Shown here: positions 1-13,910 of the stretch, piece by piece | How the letters are laid out: each line of letters begins with the position of its first letter | Position numbering within the stretch: position 1 is the stretch's first letter | Source: Hordeum vulgare subsp. vulgare | Lineage: Eukaryota > Streptophyta > Magnoliopsida > Poales > Poaceae | DNA: 64,000 bases | NCBI RefSeq assembly: GCF_904849725.1 | Contig: NC_058518.1 | Span: forward strand, 503,427,225-503,491,224 | Direction: 5' to 3' | The notes under the pieces: generated by a model | Told to the model about the DNA's origin: nothing | The model's input: the letters and a program-made list of their open reading frames with translations, nothing else | The model's database searches: none | Translations under genes and position numbers: made by a program

Positions 1-17
1 TCCTGTTATGTTAACAG

Positions 18-3194
<3,177 letters not shown>

Positions 3195-3880
3195 AGGGTG
3201 GTCGAGCGAGCGCCCCATCGTGGAGGCGGACACTTGCGCCGGGAGAGAGCTTAGCTTTTTACTCCGAATTTGACCGGTGATGTGTGTTGTGTATATATGC
3301 TGCATGCTGCTTTTCAAAGACCCTGCCTGACATGACCAAGGGTTGGTTCCTAAGATGGCAAGACTGTTTCTGGACGTTTGCCCCTAAGATGTTGTCGAAT
3401 TAGTATGTGATAAACAACGTTTGCCTTCTAGTAACCTGTGGTTTACGATGCCAGAATCTTATTTGCCCGCTATGAAATCTTGGTGTGCCAGAATCTTATT
3501 TGCCCGCTATGAAATCTTGGTTCCTAAGAGGCGTACCTATACGAATTAGATATATAGGTTGATGTCCAGGTTGATGAAGCTTCAAGATATATAGTCACGC
3601 CACGTTGATAGTAGGCTCTTCTGTGATGCTAAACATGATACTCCCACTGATCCATTTTAATTATCGGTTCAGTACCAGAGAAGGCTCTAGTAGTGGCTGG
3701 GAGCAAATTTCTCTTCGGTTTTGGCATTGATGGATATGATATCTGATCAAAACCCTTGGTTGATTAATACTAGAATGAAATCAAAGGAAAAACAACTCTG
3801 TTGATTGATGCTACACTGGAATCACAAGAAATGGATATTTCAAGTTTGAGTTGAGTCTGTAAAATTTAGAAGTAAACCAG
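3195..3880. other. 3' flank of the protease gene, including a 37-bp tandem duplication
   Basis: No ORF of note. The first few hundred bases are probably 3' UTR. A 37-bp duplication occupies 3449-3485 and 3486-3522 (each starts TGCCAGAATC). No clear poly(A) signal could be chosen with confidence. Confidence 0.6.
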
Positions 3881-5160
3881 GGCAAAAGACCCCTTTTTCA
3901 AGGATACGCCCGTGGAAAGGTGATCAATATCATAGAAGAAGAGGTCAAGCTACACGATACAAACACGACCCACACTAGCCAAGCAATAAGATTGCCCTTG
4001 CACATCCTCTTGGCATGATTGTCGAGGAGGTGGTACATCGAGCTTCAAAGCCACGTACATCCTCCCGCCATGATTGTCGAGGAGGGGGTACATCGAGCTT
4101 CAAAGCCGTGTCACGACCGAAGATGACAACTTCATACCTACTCCGGCTCCAAGAAGCCACAAGTCAACGCACCGCCTGCCCATAAGTGCCTAAGAATCGG
4201 CGAGTGGACGGCGGGGCTGAACCGATCGAAGGAGGCATCGATTAAGAAACGCGCGAGACGGTGTACATGGCGTCTAGGAAGCCCACGCCCTCAGCGATGG
4301 CCAACACAAACTCCACCAAGTACCAAGTGCTCCACGAGCCACCAAAGCGACGCCCTCAAAGAGCGGAACGACGAAGACGCGTCGCCGTCGCCCGATCCGA
4401 AGGCCGGGCCTAGGGTTTCCCTCGAGCAGGGTTTTCCCTGGTGCTTGGGGCGGGGAAGCACAGGTAGCATCATGACGACGCCTCCAAGAAGGCGACGACG
4501 CCTGTGGGCGCCGCCGTCGTCTGCTTCACGTAGGGATTTCGCCCAGGCCATGCCGTCGACCCTAACGACCATGAACACAGCAAGGAGCCGGCTTGACCAC
4601 ACCGTCGAGGAGAGGTGAGTTAGAACACAGTCAGCAGGACGGGAGGCGCTTGCCACAGTCTCACCACCATCAAAACAGGGGGTGGACGTTAAGGATCAAC
4701 CCCGCCGCCGCCTGGCCGGCCGCCCGCACCACCACGGTGCCACACAAACCGACGTTGACAAGCTTCACCGCGCCCGCCTGTAGCCGCATCCCAGAACCAC
4801 CGGCCCTCCCAAGCCCATCCGGGGCGCCTCCGTCGCAGGGAGGCCGCTCCTTCGTTATCGCCGTTGACCCCGCGCATGCCGTCAGGATCCCACCGCTCCA
4901 CGTTGCTGAATCACCGTTGAACCACGCGCCGCCGCCGCTAGAGGAGTTTGCCACCACCGCACGAGGGAGAAGGCCCTGCCACCGTAGTCACCGCCCTGGG
5001 CGTTGCCCGACGGGACCTCTGGTGGTGGCGGGAGGAAGGGGACAAGTGTGAGAGGGCCAGAGGCCGGCGACGTGGTCGCCTAGGGTTGGCGACGCGGTGG
5101 TGGGAGGAGGGGGGGGGGAGGACCCTTTCGAAGTGGTGCAGATTAATGGGAGAAAATTCT
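3881..5160. other. GC-rich repeat-like sequence without a supported gene
   Basis: GC-rich DNA with several overlapping ORFs on both strands that look like composition artefacts (Arg/Pro/Ala/Gly-rich, no domain). A 55-bp imperfect tandem repeat sits at 4002-4056 and 4057-4111. The texture resembles GC-rich retroposon segments seen elsewhere in this window (16.9-18.1 kb, 22-23.2 kb), here possibly in antisense. I did not find a target-site duplication or tail that would prove this. Confidence 0.4.
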
Positions 5161-5214
5161 TAAGACAATTTTTTTGGAACGGAGGCAAGCACCTCATTGA
5201 ACTTGGCGTCCATC

Positions 5215-5390
5215 TTAATATCGAATGTCTTTTTCAAACCGTCTACTGAAGCAATATAGTATGAAATACATTTCATGATGCATCTGTTAATATTGATTCC
5301 ATATTGTGAATGTTGATATTTTTTAACATAAAGTTACTCAAATTTTACAAAGCTTGACTATATGCAGACTAAAAAAACGAAGGGAGTATG
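5215..5390. mobile_element. Partial Stowaway (Tc1/mariner) MITE
   Basis: AT-rich sequence ending in AAAACGAAGGGAGTA, the typical Stowaway terminus next to TA. The internal part (CAAATTTTACAAAGCTTGACTATATGCA) matches the intact MITE at 14941-15170 in type. The opposite terminus is missing, so the element is truncated on the left. Confidence 0.6.
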
Positions 5391-5404
5391 TGATTAAGGT
5401 GGGC

Positions 5405-5640
5405 AATTGATCGGTTGTGAGCCCGGAGACAGTGTAGGTTAAGCCCTCAATGCATCCAGCAGTTCCTCCGTCGGCGTGGGCAGTCTTGGGGCTCTTCAGC
5501 ATCAGAGTATGTGCACCGCATCCGTGGGTCTGTGGATCCTAAAGCTAACCCGATGATTTTGTCAGTCATGCGACTTTGCCTTCTACTGCGGGGAAAAATG
5601 CTTTTCACAGTCCTGAAGTTTTTTTTTTTAATCTCTAAGA
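5405..5640 (+). repeat. Copy of a dispersed non-coding repeat (family also at 11207-11280 and 14640-14935)
   Basis: This stretch (ATCGGTTGTGAGCCCGGAG onward) matches the reverse complement of 14640-14935 over about 230 bp, and its start matches 11207-11280. No coding capacity is apparent. The family seems to travel with the triplicated unit described for 9.8-16.1 kb, but this copy is isolated. Confidence 0.6.
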
Positions 5641-5664
5641 CTGTTGTAGGTTCTATAGTTTCTT

Positions 5665-5963
5665 TTGAGGCGTGTTTTTTAACACAACACAAATGTAGGC
5701 GCTCATATAGATGCACATGCACTTATCCTTATGAACGCAATCACACACATCCTACTCATACGAGCGTCTCTGAGAGACTGAGCCGGCACATCATCTTGAG
5801 ATTGACGAAGTTGTTATAGACGTCTTTGTAGGATAGGAATGTCTCCTCTCACTGAACGTACATCGTTGAAATTTTAAAATAAATTAGAGAATAATACGAG
5901 CATCATGACTTAAACCTGTCGAGATTGAGATACCATTGTCATTCTAACCATCCAACCACAGGT
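5665..5963 (-). mobile_element. tRNA-derived SINE
   Basis: Read on the minus strand, the 5' end carries a degenerate tRNA-type pol III promoter. The box A-like TGGTTGGATGGTTAGA is near 5957-5941. The box B-like GGTTTAAGTCA lies about 40 bp further in (consensus GGTTCRANTCC, mutated). The body continues through a sequence common in Triticeae introns and ends in an A-rich stretch (T-rich at 5669-5677 on the plus strand). No clean target-site duplication was found. The degraded box B suggests an old copy. Confidence 0.65.
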
Positions 5964-6528
5964 TAGTTTGATGGGGCTTGGTTGTTATCGACTGTGACGT
6001 TTACCTTTCTACCTTTTTGTTCTGACATGAGGCAATTAGTGTGGAGAGTGTCATCCCTTGGTTGAAGTTTTTTTTTTTTGTTTTTTTTCCAGGAACCCTT
6101 GGATGAAGTTGGGTGAGGTGGGTAATGCACACATGTTTGTACTAAATGAAATCAGAGAAAACCCTTTTATCTAAAAAAGAAGAACACCGCAGTATCCCAT
6201 GCCCTCCCAAACATCTTTTTTTCTTCTATTATGCACGATGAACATTATTTTTCTAGCGCTTTTCCTATAGCTAGCTCCCTCACATCAGTTTTTGGGCAAT
6301 ATTATTGAAGCTGAACCTATGCTCCAAATCCATGACCTCCCATAACTCATGTGTGGTGTCACCGATAGAACAAAGAAAAGACACTTATTGTTTTAGGAGA
6401 TGAAAAAAATATTTTATCATGTTTTTCCACTCGAATCAAGTCGGATGTCGATTAAAATGAAATACTTTTGTATAGAAAACTATATTGAGATGCTTGCGCA
6501 CCATATTTGATCAGTCTAAGCATCACAT
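5964..6528. other. Intergenic sequence, nothing identified
   Basis: AT-rich sequence with T runs near 6070-6095. I see no gene, RNA gene or recognisable repeat terminus. Confidence 0.5.
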
Positions 6529-7848
6529 GTGAAGTGTATTGTAGGTCCCTGAACTATTTCAGGGGTGACACATAGGTCCTTAAACTATGAAAATCAACAT
6601 CCAGGTCCTTGAAGTGCAGTAAGTGTGTCATTCAGGTTCAAAATCTGTCCGACCCCGCCTGACCGACCAACAACGTTGACCCATGACACGTAAGACAGGC
6701 CCCCTACAAGGAAACGGCCGGCGACAGAAACATGCAAATAAATTCAAATTCGTGGTTTCAAAAAACGTTCGCGAATATGAAAAAAATCATGACTTTATAA
6801 AAGTGTTCATTAATTTATAAAATGTCGCGAATATGGAAACAAATGTTTGCAACTTTAGAAAAATGTTCGCAAACAATGAATTTGAAAAAAGTTTACAAGC
6901 GGTGAATTTGGAAAAAATGTTAGCGAATGATAAATTTTAAAGAAAAGAAAATATGTTCACGAACGATAAATTTCAAAATATGTTCAAAAAACAAAAAATG
7001 TTCGCGGACATGGAATGTTTGCAACTTTAAGAAAGTACTAAAGAACGACAAATTCGAAAATATGTTTGTGAACCACCAATATTGCTTGCGAATATGGCAA
7101 AAATGTTTGTGACTTTCACAGCTTTAAAAAATGTCTGTGAACCACCAATATTGCTTGCGAACGAATGAATTTGGGAAATATATTCACAGCTTTAAAAAAT
7201 GTTTGTGAACGATAAATTTTAAAAAAAAAAATAGTTCGCAAACCGCATTTTTTTGCAAATATAAAAAAAATGTGAATGATGAATTTAAAAAACAAATGCG
7301 CACAAATTTAATAAATGTTCGTTAATTCTAAAAAAATGCAATTTTTCATAAATGTTCACAAATTTACTAAGACGTTCGTGGTTAAGAAAACGTTAGTGAA
7401 TTTGAAAATATGTTTATGATTTTAATAAAATGTACATCAATTTAAATATTCATGGTTTGAAAAAATGATTGCGAATGGTGAAAAAATGTTACGAACCAAA
7501 TTTTCAAATTTATCATTCGCGAACTTTTCTATGAAGTCGTGAATTTTTTTTCATATTCATAGACCTTTTCTAAACCATGAATTTGAATTTATTTGGAGTG
7601 AAGTGCATTTATCATTTTTGGAATTTATTTGAAGTTTTTAGCATATTTCTATCATCGGCTGTTACCTTATGGGCCCATGTCTGATGTGTCACGATCAACT
7701 ACGCAAGCTGGCCGACAGGTGGGGTCGAATAGATTTTGAACCTGAATGAGACACTTACTGCACTTTAAGGACTTGGATGTCGATTTTCATAGTTTGATGA
7801 CCTACATAACACCCCTCAAATAGTTTAGGGACCGAGAATGCACTTCAC
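6529..7848. mobile_element. MULE-like non-autonomous element with long terminal inverted repeats
   Basis: The left end (GTGAAGTGTATTGTAGGTCC) and the right end are inverted repeats of roughly 150-180 bp. They share the blocks GTCCCTGAACTATTTCAGGG, TTCAGGTTCAAAATCTGTCC and their complements near 7730-7848. The AT-rich interior (about 6730-7620) is built from short degenerate repeats around ATGTTCGCGAA and GAACGATAAATTT. It includes a repeated block (TGAACCACCAATATTGCTTG) near 7071 and 7137. No transposase is present. Long TIRs point to Mutator-like elements; no 9-bp duplication was recognised at the ends. Confidence 0.7.
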
Positions 7849-8059
7849 TCTATTTTTATTAAAATAGAGGAAGGTGTACCAAAGCAAAAGTGTAAATTTA
7901 ATTGTTAATGAGACATCGAGGCAGGGTAGCAGCTTTCGTCACTGTTCCAAGTTAGTGGGTGAGCCTAATCCAAACCTGCAGATTTAGTGCGTGACTATAG
8001 TAATACTTCCGCCGGTTCGATTTTATAGGCGTGGTCTTTTACATCTTCTATTTCACTAA

Positions 8060-8450
8060 GGCCCTGTTTAAAGTTATAATAGATAATCATAAACCGAATT
8101 ATGAAGTTAGATTATATAATCTGGTTTATAAAAATAATTTAGGTGGACTTGTTTGGAGCTGAGATTATATAAACTGTAATTCAGGTTTTACACTGCATAA
8201 TGACTTATTTGTCCTTTGTTTTTTTAAAGAGAAGGATGATGGTGGTAGAAATGTAATTATCACCAACTTTACAAGGACAATGGGTCATTAACAATCTATA
8301 ATCTGAGTTTAGCTGGGGGTAGAATAGATTGTGAGTTTTTAATAATCTGTTCATCTAATTTTTATAATCTAAACCATAATATGTCCTGTTTAAAGACATA
8401 ATAAATTATAAAAACTAAACTGTATAATCTGAGTGGTTTCAAACCGGACC
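8060..8450. mobile_element. Tourist-like (PIF/Harbinger) MITE
   Basis: The ends GGCCCTGTTTAAA and its imperfect inverse TTTCAAACCGGACC are flanked by TAA on both sides (8057-8059 and 8451-8453). The interior has repeated ATAATCTG-type inverted segments. There is no coding capacity. Confidence 0.75.
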
Positions 8451-8453
8451 TAA

Positions 8454-9409
8454 TAAAACGTATATACAATGCCATAAAAAGAATTACTCTCAAAAAAATT
8501 ATGGTTAATTAGAAAGTTCATTTGCGCACGTACCAGAAATTTCTTTTAAATGCATGTATTGTTTGTAGAACCGAAGACTTAGAAACTTGTGTCCGACTTA
8601 TAAAGCTTACTAGAGAGAATACATCATGCTTGTGTCATGCCTTCGTAATGCGCGTTACGTATCTCCTAGTGTACAATAATCAATTTCCCCTATGAATGTG
8701 ACACTCGACTATATACTCAACTCATGAAATAAAGAATAAAATCAACCGAGACTCGTCAATCCATTCATATATGCCGCGCCTCGTGAAACTGTGAAAGTGG
8801 GCACGCAGCATGTCGGATACCCCTTAAGTAGTAACGTATGATATTCTTGTTTTGGAAACCACAGGACAACCACACATGCCTTGCAGCAGCTAGCATTATT
8901 AACAACCCACAATGTGAGTAACATAGATAGTAACATAAATGCCACGTAAACAAAAAAATATGATGTGGCAACTAATAAATAAGAAGAAAGAGAAATTGAG
9001 TAACCTAGCATATTAGTACCTCTATGAGGCCCTTCCCAGTGCTTCATGGTGACATGTCATAGCAATTAAGAAGGAAAGAGAACACTTTGGTGCCCCCCCC
9101 CCCCCCCCCCCCCCGAAGAACCAATGCCATACACGTGAACCTAGGCAAACCACTTAAATGAAAGAAGATGACCAATGCATGAGAGAGTTTAGGTGCTAAA
9201 TCATTAAATAGAGTGAGCTTAGCAACAACAAGTTAAGCACCTATGTATTGGAAAGTTGAGTTGCTAAGCTATTTAATGCTCTTAGCACCACATCTTAGCA
9301 CCTTTGCATTGAAAGCAGCCTGAGTAACATAGCGGATATCAAGGCAAGATGAGTCTATAGCCTAATAAATGATAAGCTCAATGTTACTATCCACTATGAA
9401 GGTAGTAAC
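8454..9409. other. MITE-like palindromic sequences and a 22-base C run
   Basis: The stretch 9130-9320 is an imperfect palindrome built around AGGTGCTAA and TTAGCACC. The stretch 8890-9410 contains several GTAACATAG-type repeats, which reappear just beyond the next MITE (9756-9795), so the 9413-9749 MITE probably inserted into an older element. A run of 22 C occupies 9093-9114. No gene was found. Confidence 0.5.
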
Positions 9410-9412
9410 TTA

Positions 9413-9749
9413 GAGGATGATTGGATACGTTTTAGTCCCATGACTAAAAGTAGTGAGACTAAAACTTGCTAGCCTCACCCATGCTTGGATCTAAATACTA
9501 AAATCAAGTTAATGAGCATTTATTATCCTCCAAACCCTCCAATCCAAAATTCGTCCGTGTTAAAGGAGAGGAGTTAAATGAGGAGACAGATGACTAATCC
9601 ATATTTTAGTAGGGTTACCCCTGACTAATTTTTTTTAGTTTCAAGACTAGTTTTAACCTCTTTTTAGTCAGAAGTGTTTGGAACTTTAGTCTTTTAAAAA
9701 GACTATTTTTAGTTAGACTAAAATAAGTACCTTAGATCCAAACACCCTC
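9413..9749. mobile_element. Tourist-like (PIF/Harbinger) MITE
   Basis: The ends GAGGATGATTGGATAC and the inverse of GATCCAAACACCCTC are flanked by TTA on both sides (9410-9412 and 9750-9752). Internal repeats of TTTTAGTC and GACTAAAA are typical of this grass MITE group. Confidence 0.8.
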
Positions 9750-10043
9750 TTAAACTAGTAACATATGTATGTTACTACTCTATGTTACTTTCTATTGTAA
9801 GTAGTTAGGTCCGCAAACGGTGGGAACCAGTTCCCACCCGCCATCATCACCGGCCAGCGACTGCAGAATATTTCACACAAAAGAAGACAGCAGCAGCACC
9901 ACCGTGAGGATAAGATGGACCAACATTTTGATGATTGATGCACCAATCGCACGCGCGTACATACTTGAACGCGACTGTTCAGAGAACACAAAAATCACCA
10001 TGTGTCAGCTCACCGAATCCAGCAGGATATGGCCGATGGGCCC

Positions 10044-10900
10044 AATTTCACTGTACTCTTCTTTTTACGAAAGTTAAGCAAGAATTGACCTCGATTTAAA
10101 AAAATCAAAATCTGATCATTTTTCAACCGACAACGTTCAGGACGGTAGGGTGTACTAGTCTATTGCCGAGGCCCCTGACGATAGGCAACTTGTTCACGTC
10201 GGTGCATCTTGACCCTACCGTCAAAGGACTGGGGGTACCTTGTGCATCCCTATCGCCAAGGGTGTCCGATGGTAGGTGCGTATCAGCATTGTACCTGATA
10301 CTTAATTATATTTTTACGGTATGACGTGTGTCCTATTGTCAAGGGCTTCAGCTGTAGGCAGTTATCCCTACCGGCATCGACCCCGGCAGTTGGAAGGTCA
10401 GATATCGCTACAGAAAAAACACACTTTGCCTAGTAACAATGTATAAATCGGATGCTGAAACACGGGTTTTCGGCTTATGCGTAACTAAGCCGGGTATGCA
10501 CCTGAGGGCACACAACGAACATGCAGAACTCGGCTTACATATGTGTCTGCCGTCAACCCAGCGACACAACACTCGTCTTAATACAAATTCACGGTGCACA
10601 CTCAGGTAAACCGAACTTTTCCGCAGAAACACTCGTCTTATATCTCAACTCAGGGCAAAACGTACCTGTCATGTGGCCGGGTAGTTAAGACTCGGTGTAT
10701 TGGCCCTAAGCCGATCGAGTGTAAGTTGTGTGTTATATGTCGCGTGTAACATTCGGCGTAGTTTTCGCTAAGTTTAAAATTCCTTTTGTCGTCTATAAAA
10801 TGTACACGATTTGTAATGTTTTTTCCGTAGGTGTCTTGAAAAAAACCAAACCAGGTCAAATCTGGCTTAACACTCATAAAAAGATTAAAATGGTAAAATT
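10044..10900. mobile_element. Insertion in the left arm with inverted ends, carrying a nested mini-CACTA
   Basis: The ends AATTTCACTGTACTCTTC and the inverse of AAGATTAAAATGGTAAAATT match the ends of 13093-14174 in the right arm. The interior has repeated TACCGTC/GACGGTAGG motifs. The third copy of the unit (15171-16085) lacks it. The superfamily is uncertain. Confidence 0.6.
10406..10833. mobile_element. Mini-CACTA (non-autonomous CACTA) in the left arm
   Basis: The left terminus CGCTACAGAAAAAACACACT and the right terminus TTTTTTCCGTAGGTG are degenerate CACTACAGGAAAAA inverted ends. Subterminal GGCTTA / CTCGG motifs repeat in between. Flanking triplets are TAT and TCT, consistent with a mutated 3-bp duplication; the right-arm copy keeps a perfect one. 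Confidence 0.72.
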
Positions 10901-11206
10901 AGCCGGCCGACGCATGTCTAGGCTGATGGTTATGTCGGTCGTATAGCACTCATATTATATGATAGTGGACTTCCCTTTCTCCCGGCAAAAGTAAAGAACT
11001 ATATGATGTTCTTCGACTCGGACGTCTCAACCAACAACTAAAGATAAGCAACGGCCTTGGTGATGTGATGCTGAAAGCGCGCGTGGCCAGAGATTACAGG
11101 ATCGTGAGTGTCAGATCCACTAACCAATCAAAATGTGTATTCGCTCTGCACAAGGGTGCACGCACAACAGTGTCAACACCATGACAATTATGTGACAAAG
11201 ATGGGA

Positions 11207-11280
11207 TTCCTCAGCTGATCGGTTGTGGTAGCTCGGACGCGCTGGAGGCGATGCCCTCAGTGCATCCTGTTGAGATGATT
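11207..11280 (+). repeat. Fragment of the dispersed repeat next to the inner end of the left arm
   Basis: CAGCTGATCGGTTGTGGTAG onward matches 5405-5470, and in reverse the 14880-14935 stretch. The same repeat adjoins the unit at copy 3, so it was part of the duplicated block. Confidence 0.6.
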
Positions 11281-11419
11281 AAAAAGAAACTTCATTATTC
11301 CTAATCGTTATGTAAGCGGGACACGACTGTCCACTCCTATTTTTTAAACCATCGCGTATATTTGATGCATCTCTTAGAGATTACATATACATGTAATCAA
11401 TTTCTAATAAAAACAATTG

Positions 11420-11815
11420 TTAATTTTTAGATCTTTGTCTTTTGCCACTCGGGGCCAGAGGATGGTTGTGTTCATCGATGAAATCCTTCACAAACCACCG
11501 CCCTGTTTTCGCGACTCGTGCAATAACAAATTTGGCTTTACACCCCACATGGGTGATATTCTGTGGCTTCCTCTTCCTATCTTCTCTCTTCCTCTTCATG
11601 TGCTTCTCTTCACGGCAACCTTCACGACTACACACAAGTATCCTCAAAATAATTTTCACGTTCGTTTCATCCCACTCAACATAGCCTTTCCTCACACTAA
11701 AGCCTTTCTCAAGAGCATACTTGTTATAGAACTCAAAACCCTCATCCTCGCTATCAAACATCCTGCTGACAATGTCAACGTACTCAGCCATGCACTCAGA
11801 ACTTACATCGGCCAT
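11420..11815 (-). CDS. FAR1-type DNA-binding domain fragment (FHY3/FAR1 or MULE transposase N-terminus)
   Basis: Read on the minus strand from ATG at 11815, the frame gives about 131 residues. It starts MADVSSECMAEYV, then EDEGFEFYNKYALEKGFSVR, CSREGC, THVGCKAKFV and EHNHPLAP. This is the FAR1 domain with its Cys and HNH zinc-binding pattern, shared by FHY3/FAR1 light-signalling factors and the N-termini of many Mutator-like transposases. A splice acceptor (TTATGCAG) sits just upstream at 11822-11823. The protein ends SGKRQRSKN-stop right after the domain, so the transposase-like and SWIM regions are absent. It lies between two facing repeat arms, which suggests a captured or truncated gene fragment. 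The domain identity is firm; function is doubtful. Confidence 0.75.
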   Translation of the reverse strand: MADVSSECMAEYVDIVSRMFDSEDEGFEFYNKYALEKGFSVRKGYVEWDETNVKIILRILVCSREGCREEKHMKRKREDRKRKPQNITHVGCKAKFVIARVAKTGRWFVKDFIDEHNHPLAPSGKRQRSKN

Positions 11816-12229
11816 GTCTTCCTGCATAACACATATAAATTAAGAACTCTGTCGGTGTTTAAATTTATGACTAATGCAACAATGAAGTTCAGTTCACTCG
11901 AGTTGCTTATTTCAGTTCAGTGGAGTAAGCTACGTAATCTGAAACACTTTAAGTTTCACTCGATGATTGGCTGACCGGCTGATACAAAAAAGAAAAGAAA
12001 ATGCATGCAAGTATAAAGACTCGATCCTGAATATCTTGTACAACTAAGAGTAGAAGCAAACTAAACTTCACTAGTTTCATGGTCGACTGGTCGCCGGCTG
12101 CTCAAAATATATACCAAACGACATACTAGTTTCAGCAGAACATCCCTGAATTTCTGTAAAAATCTGCCGCATGGCGATTGAATTTGTGCTTTGCACCATA
12201 ATGGGTGGGGGCGGGGGAGGGAAACGTAC

Positions 12230-12530
12230 CTGTCCACGGACTGCTCGCCAGTGTTTCTCGGCGTCGCCGGCTGCTCGACCGAGGGAGGCACCGCAGTGGT
12301 CGCTGGGGCAGGGGAGAGCCCGGCGCGCCGGATAGTTTGCAGTTCCTGGCGTCGGGCTTAACCCCTGGTGGCAGCAACGAGACGAGGGACACGGACCGGC
12401 GGTGCTTGTCTAGATCGGGGCCGTCACCGGATCTCTTGATCGAAACGACGCAAAGGGCGGCGGCGGCGGCTATGCGACGTCGTGTGCGTGAGGGTACGAG
12501 CTATCCTATCTCTCGTGTGAAACTGCTTGA
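12230..12530 (-). other. Possible 5' exon/leader of the FAR1 fragment
   Basis: A GC-rich block on the minus strand ends in GGACAG followed by GTACGT (donor at 12229), facing the acceptor at 11822. Its frames do not join cleanly to the FAR1 frame, so if real it is probably 5' UTR. It includes a (GCC)n stretch at 12458-12472. The assignment is an inference. Confidence 0.35.
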
Positions 12531-12675
12531 AACATGTTTACAATTCTACCCTTTTAATCAAAAATAAATCATTAACTCATTTACCAGATCTGACGGTCAG
12601 AAAAAATCAGAGGTGAAGTTACACGAAATTACAACTCGTAACTCGCCAATCACCCTAAAAGAGCTCTTTTCAAAA

Positions 12676-12801
12676 TTTTCACTAAATACTATATATGGAT
12701 GTATATAGACATATTTTAAAGTATATATCCATCTATTTTTTTCCGTATGTAGTTCGTAATAAAATCTTTAAAAAACTTATATTTAAAAACGGAGATAGTA
12801 A
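12676..12801. mobile_element. Partial Stowaway MITE
   Basis: It contains GGATGTATATAGACATATTTTAA and ends AAAAACGGAGATAGTA, matching the right half of the Stowaway at 42734-42893. The left half is missing. It abuts the inner end of the right arm. Confidence 0.7.
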
Positions 12802-13160
12802 TTGTCATGGTGGTGACACTGTTGTGCGTGCACCCTTGTGCGGAGCGAATACACATTCTGGCTGGTTAGTGGATCGACAGACTCATGATCCTGTAATCTC
12901 TCGCCAGGTGTGCTTTCAGCATCACATCACCAAGGCCGTTGCTTACCTTTACCTGTTGGTTGAGATGTCCGAGTCGAAGAACATCATATACAGTAGTTCT
13001 TCACTTTTGCCGGGACAAAGGGAAGTCCACTATCATATACTGAGTACTATACGACCGATATAACCATCAGCCTAGATAGGCCTCGGCCGGCTAATTTCAC
13101 TGTTTTGATCTTTTTATAAAAATTAAGCTAGATTTGACCTAGTTTGAATTTTTTATGAGA

Positions 13161-13591
13161 CATTATAGGAAAAATATTATAAGCCGTGTATGAAAGTTTC
13201 ATACACGGTAAAAGGCATTTCAAACTCGGCAAACAGTATGCGGAGTGTTACACTTGGCATACAACACACAACTTACATTCGGTCGGCTTAGGGTCAATAC
13301 GTCGAGTGTCAATTATCAGGCCACGTGACTGGTAAAGTTTGCCCTGAGTTGAGATATAAACCGAGTGTTTTCGCGGGAAAGTTTGGTTTACCTGAGTGCG
13401 CGTCGTGTATTTGTATGAAGCCGAGTGTCACGTCTCTGGGATGACGGCATACACGTATGTAAGCCGAGTTCTGCAGGTTCGCCGTATCCCCTCAGGTGCA
13501 TACCCGACTTAGTTTCGCATAAGCTGAAAACCCGTGTTTCAGCACTCGGCTTACACATTGTTACTAGGCGAAGTGTGTTTTTCCTGTAGTG
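13161..13591. mobile_element. Mini-CACTA with perfect 3-bp duplication
   Basis: The left end CATTATAGGAAAAATATTAT and the right end GTGTTTTTCCTGTAGTG (inverse CACTACAGGAAAAACAC) are flanked by AGA on both sides (13158-13160 and 13592-13594). Subterminal CTCGGCTTA-type repeats are present. It is 431 bp and non-coding. Confidence 0.85.
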
Positions 13592-13684
13592 AGATATGAC
13601 CCTTTTCTTACCGTCGGGGTCGATGGCGGTAGGGAGAAGTTTGACAGTAGGGCGCACGACATACCGTAAAAATATAGTTAAGTA

Positions 13685-13910
13685 CTCCCTCCATTTTATA
13701 ATATAATGCGTCTTTGTTTTTCATGATCTAAGTTTGACAACGAGACCGACTACGACGAAAGCAAAAATTATATCACTGAATTCGTAAAATAAATTATACC
13801 ACTCAGTGGTATAATTTTTGCTTCCGTCGTAATCAGTCTCATTGGTTAAATATACGATCAAACTTATATCTTAAAAAATGCAGTCACATTATATTATAAA
13901 ATGGATGGGG
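13685..13910. mobile_element. Stowaway MITE, right arm only
   Basis: The termini CTCCCTCCATTTTATAATAT and the inverse ATATTATAAAATGGATGGGG are near-perfect. The corresponding place in the left arm (about 10300-10320) has no insert, so this MITE arrived after the arms were duplicated. Confidence 0.85.

Larger units (their letters stand above)
9810..11205 (-). repeat. Inverted-repeat left arm (copy 1 of a triplicated unit)
   Basis: The reverse complement of this segment matches 12802-14620 almost end to end, and 15171-16085 in part. Anchors are ACGGTGGGAACCA at the outer end and GTGTCAACACCATGACAATT at the inner end. Compared with the other copies it lacks about 230 bp near 9915 (the block seen at 14285-14515). 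It carries the nested insertions listed at 10044-10900. Confidence 0.85.

Noticed and set aside
4291..5051. Overlapping ORFs of 70-152 codons
   Set aside because: Compositional frames in GC-rich DNA on both strands; no domain, no credible promoter or splice structure.
9093..9114. 22-base C run as a G-quadruplex element
   Set aside because: A homopolymer of this length in a repeat-rich plant assembly may be unstable or mis-sized; nothing nearby supports a function.
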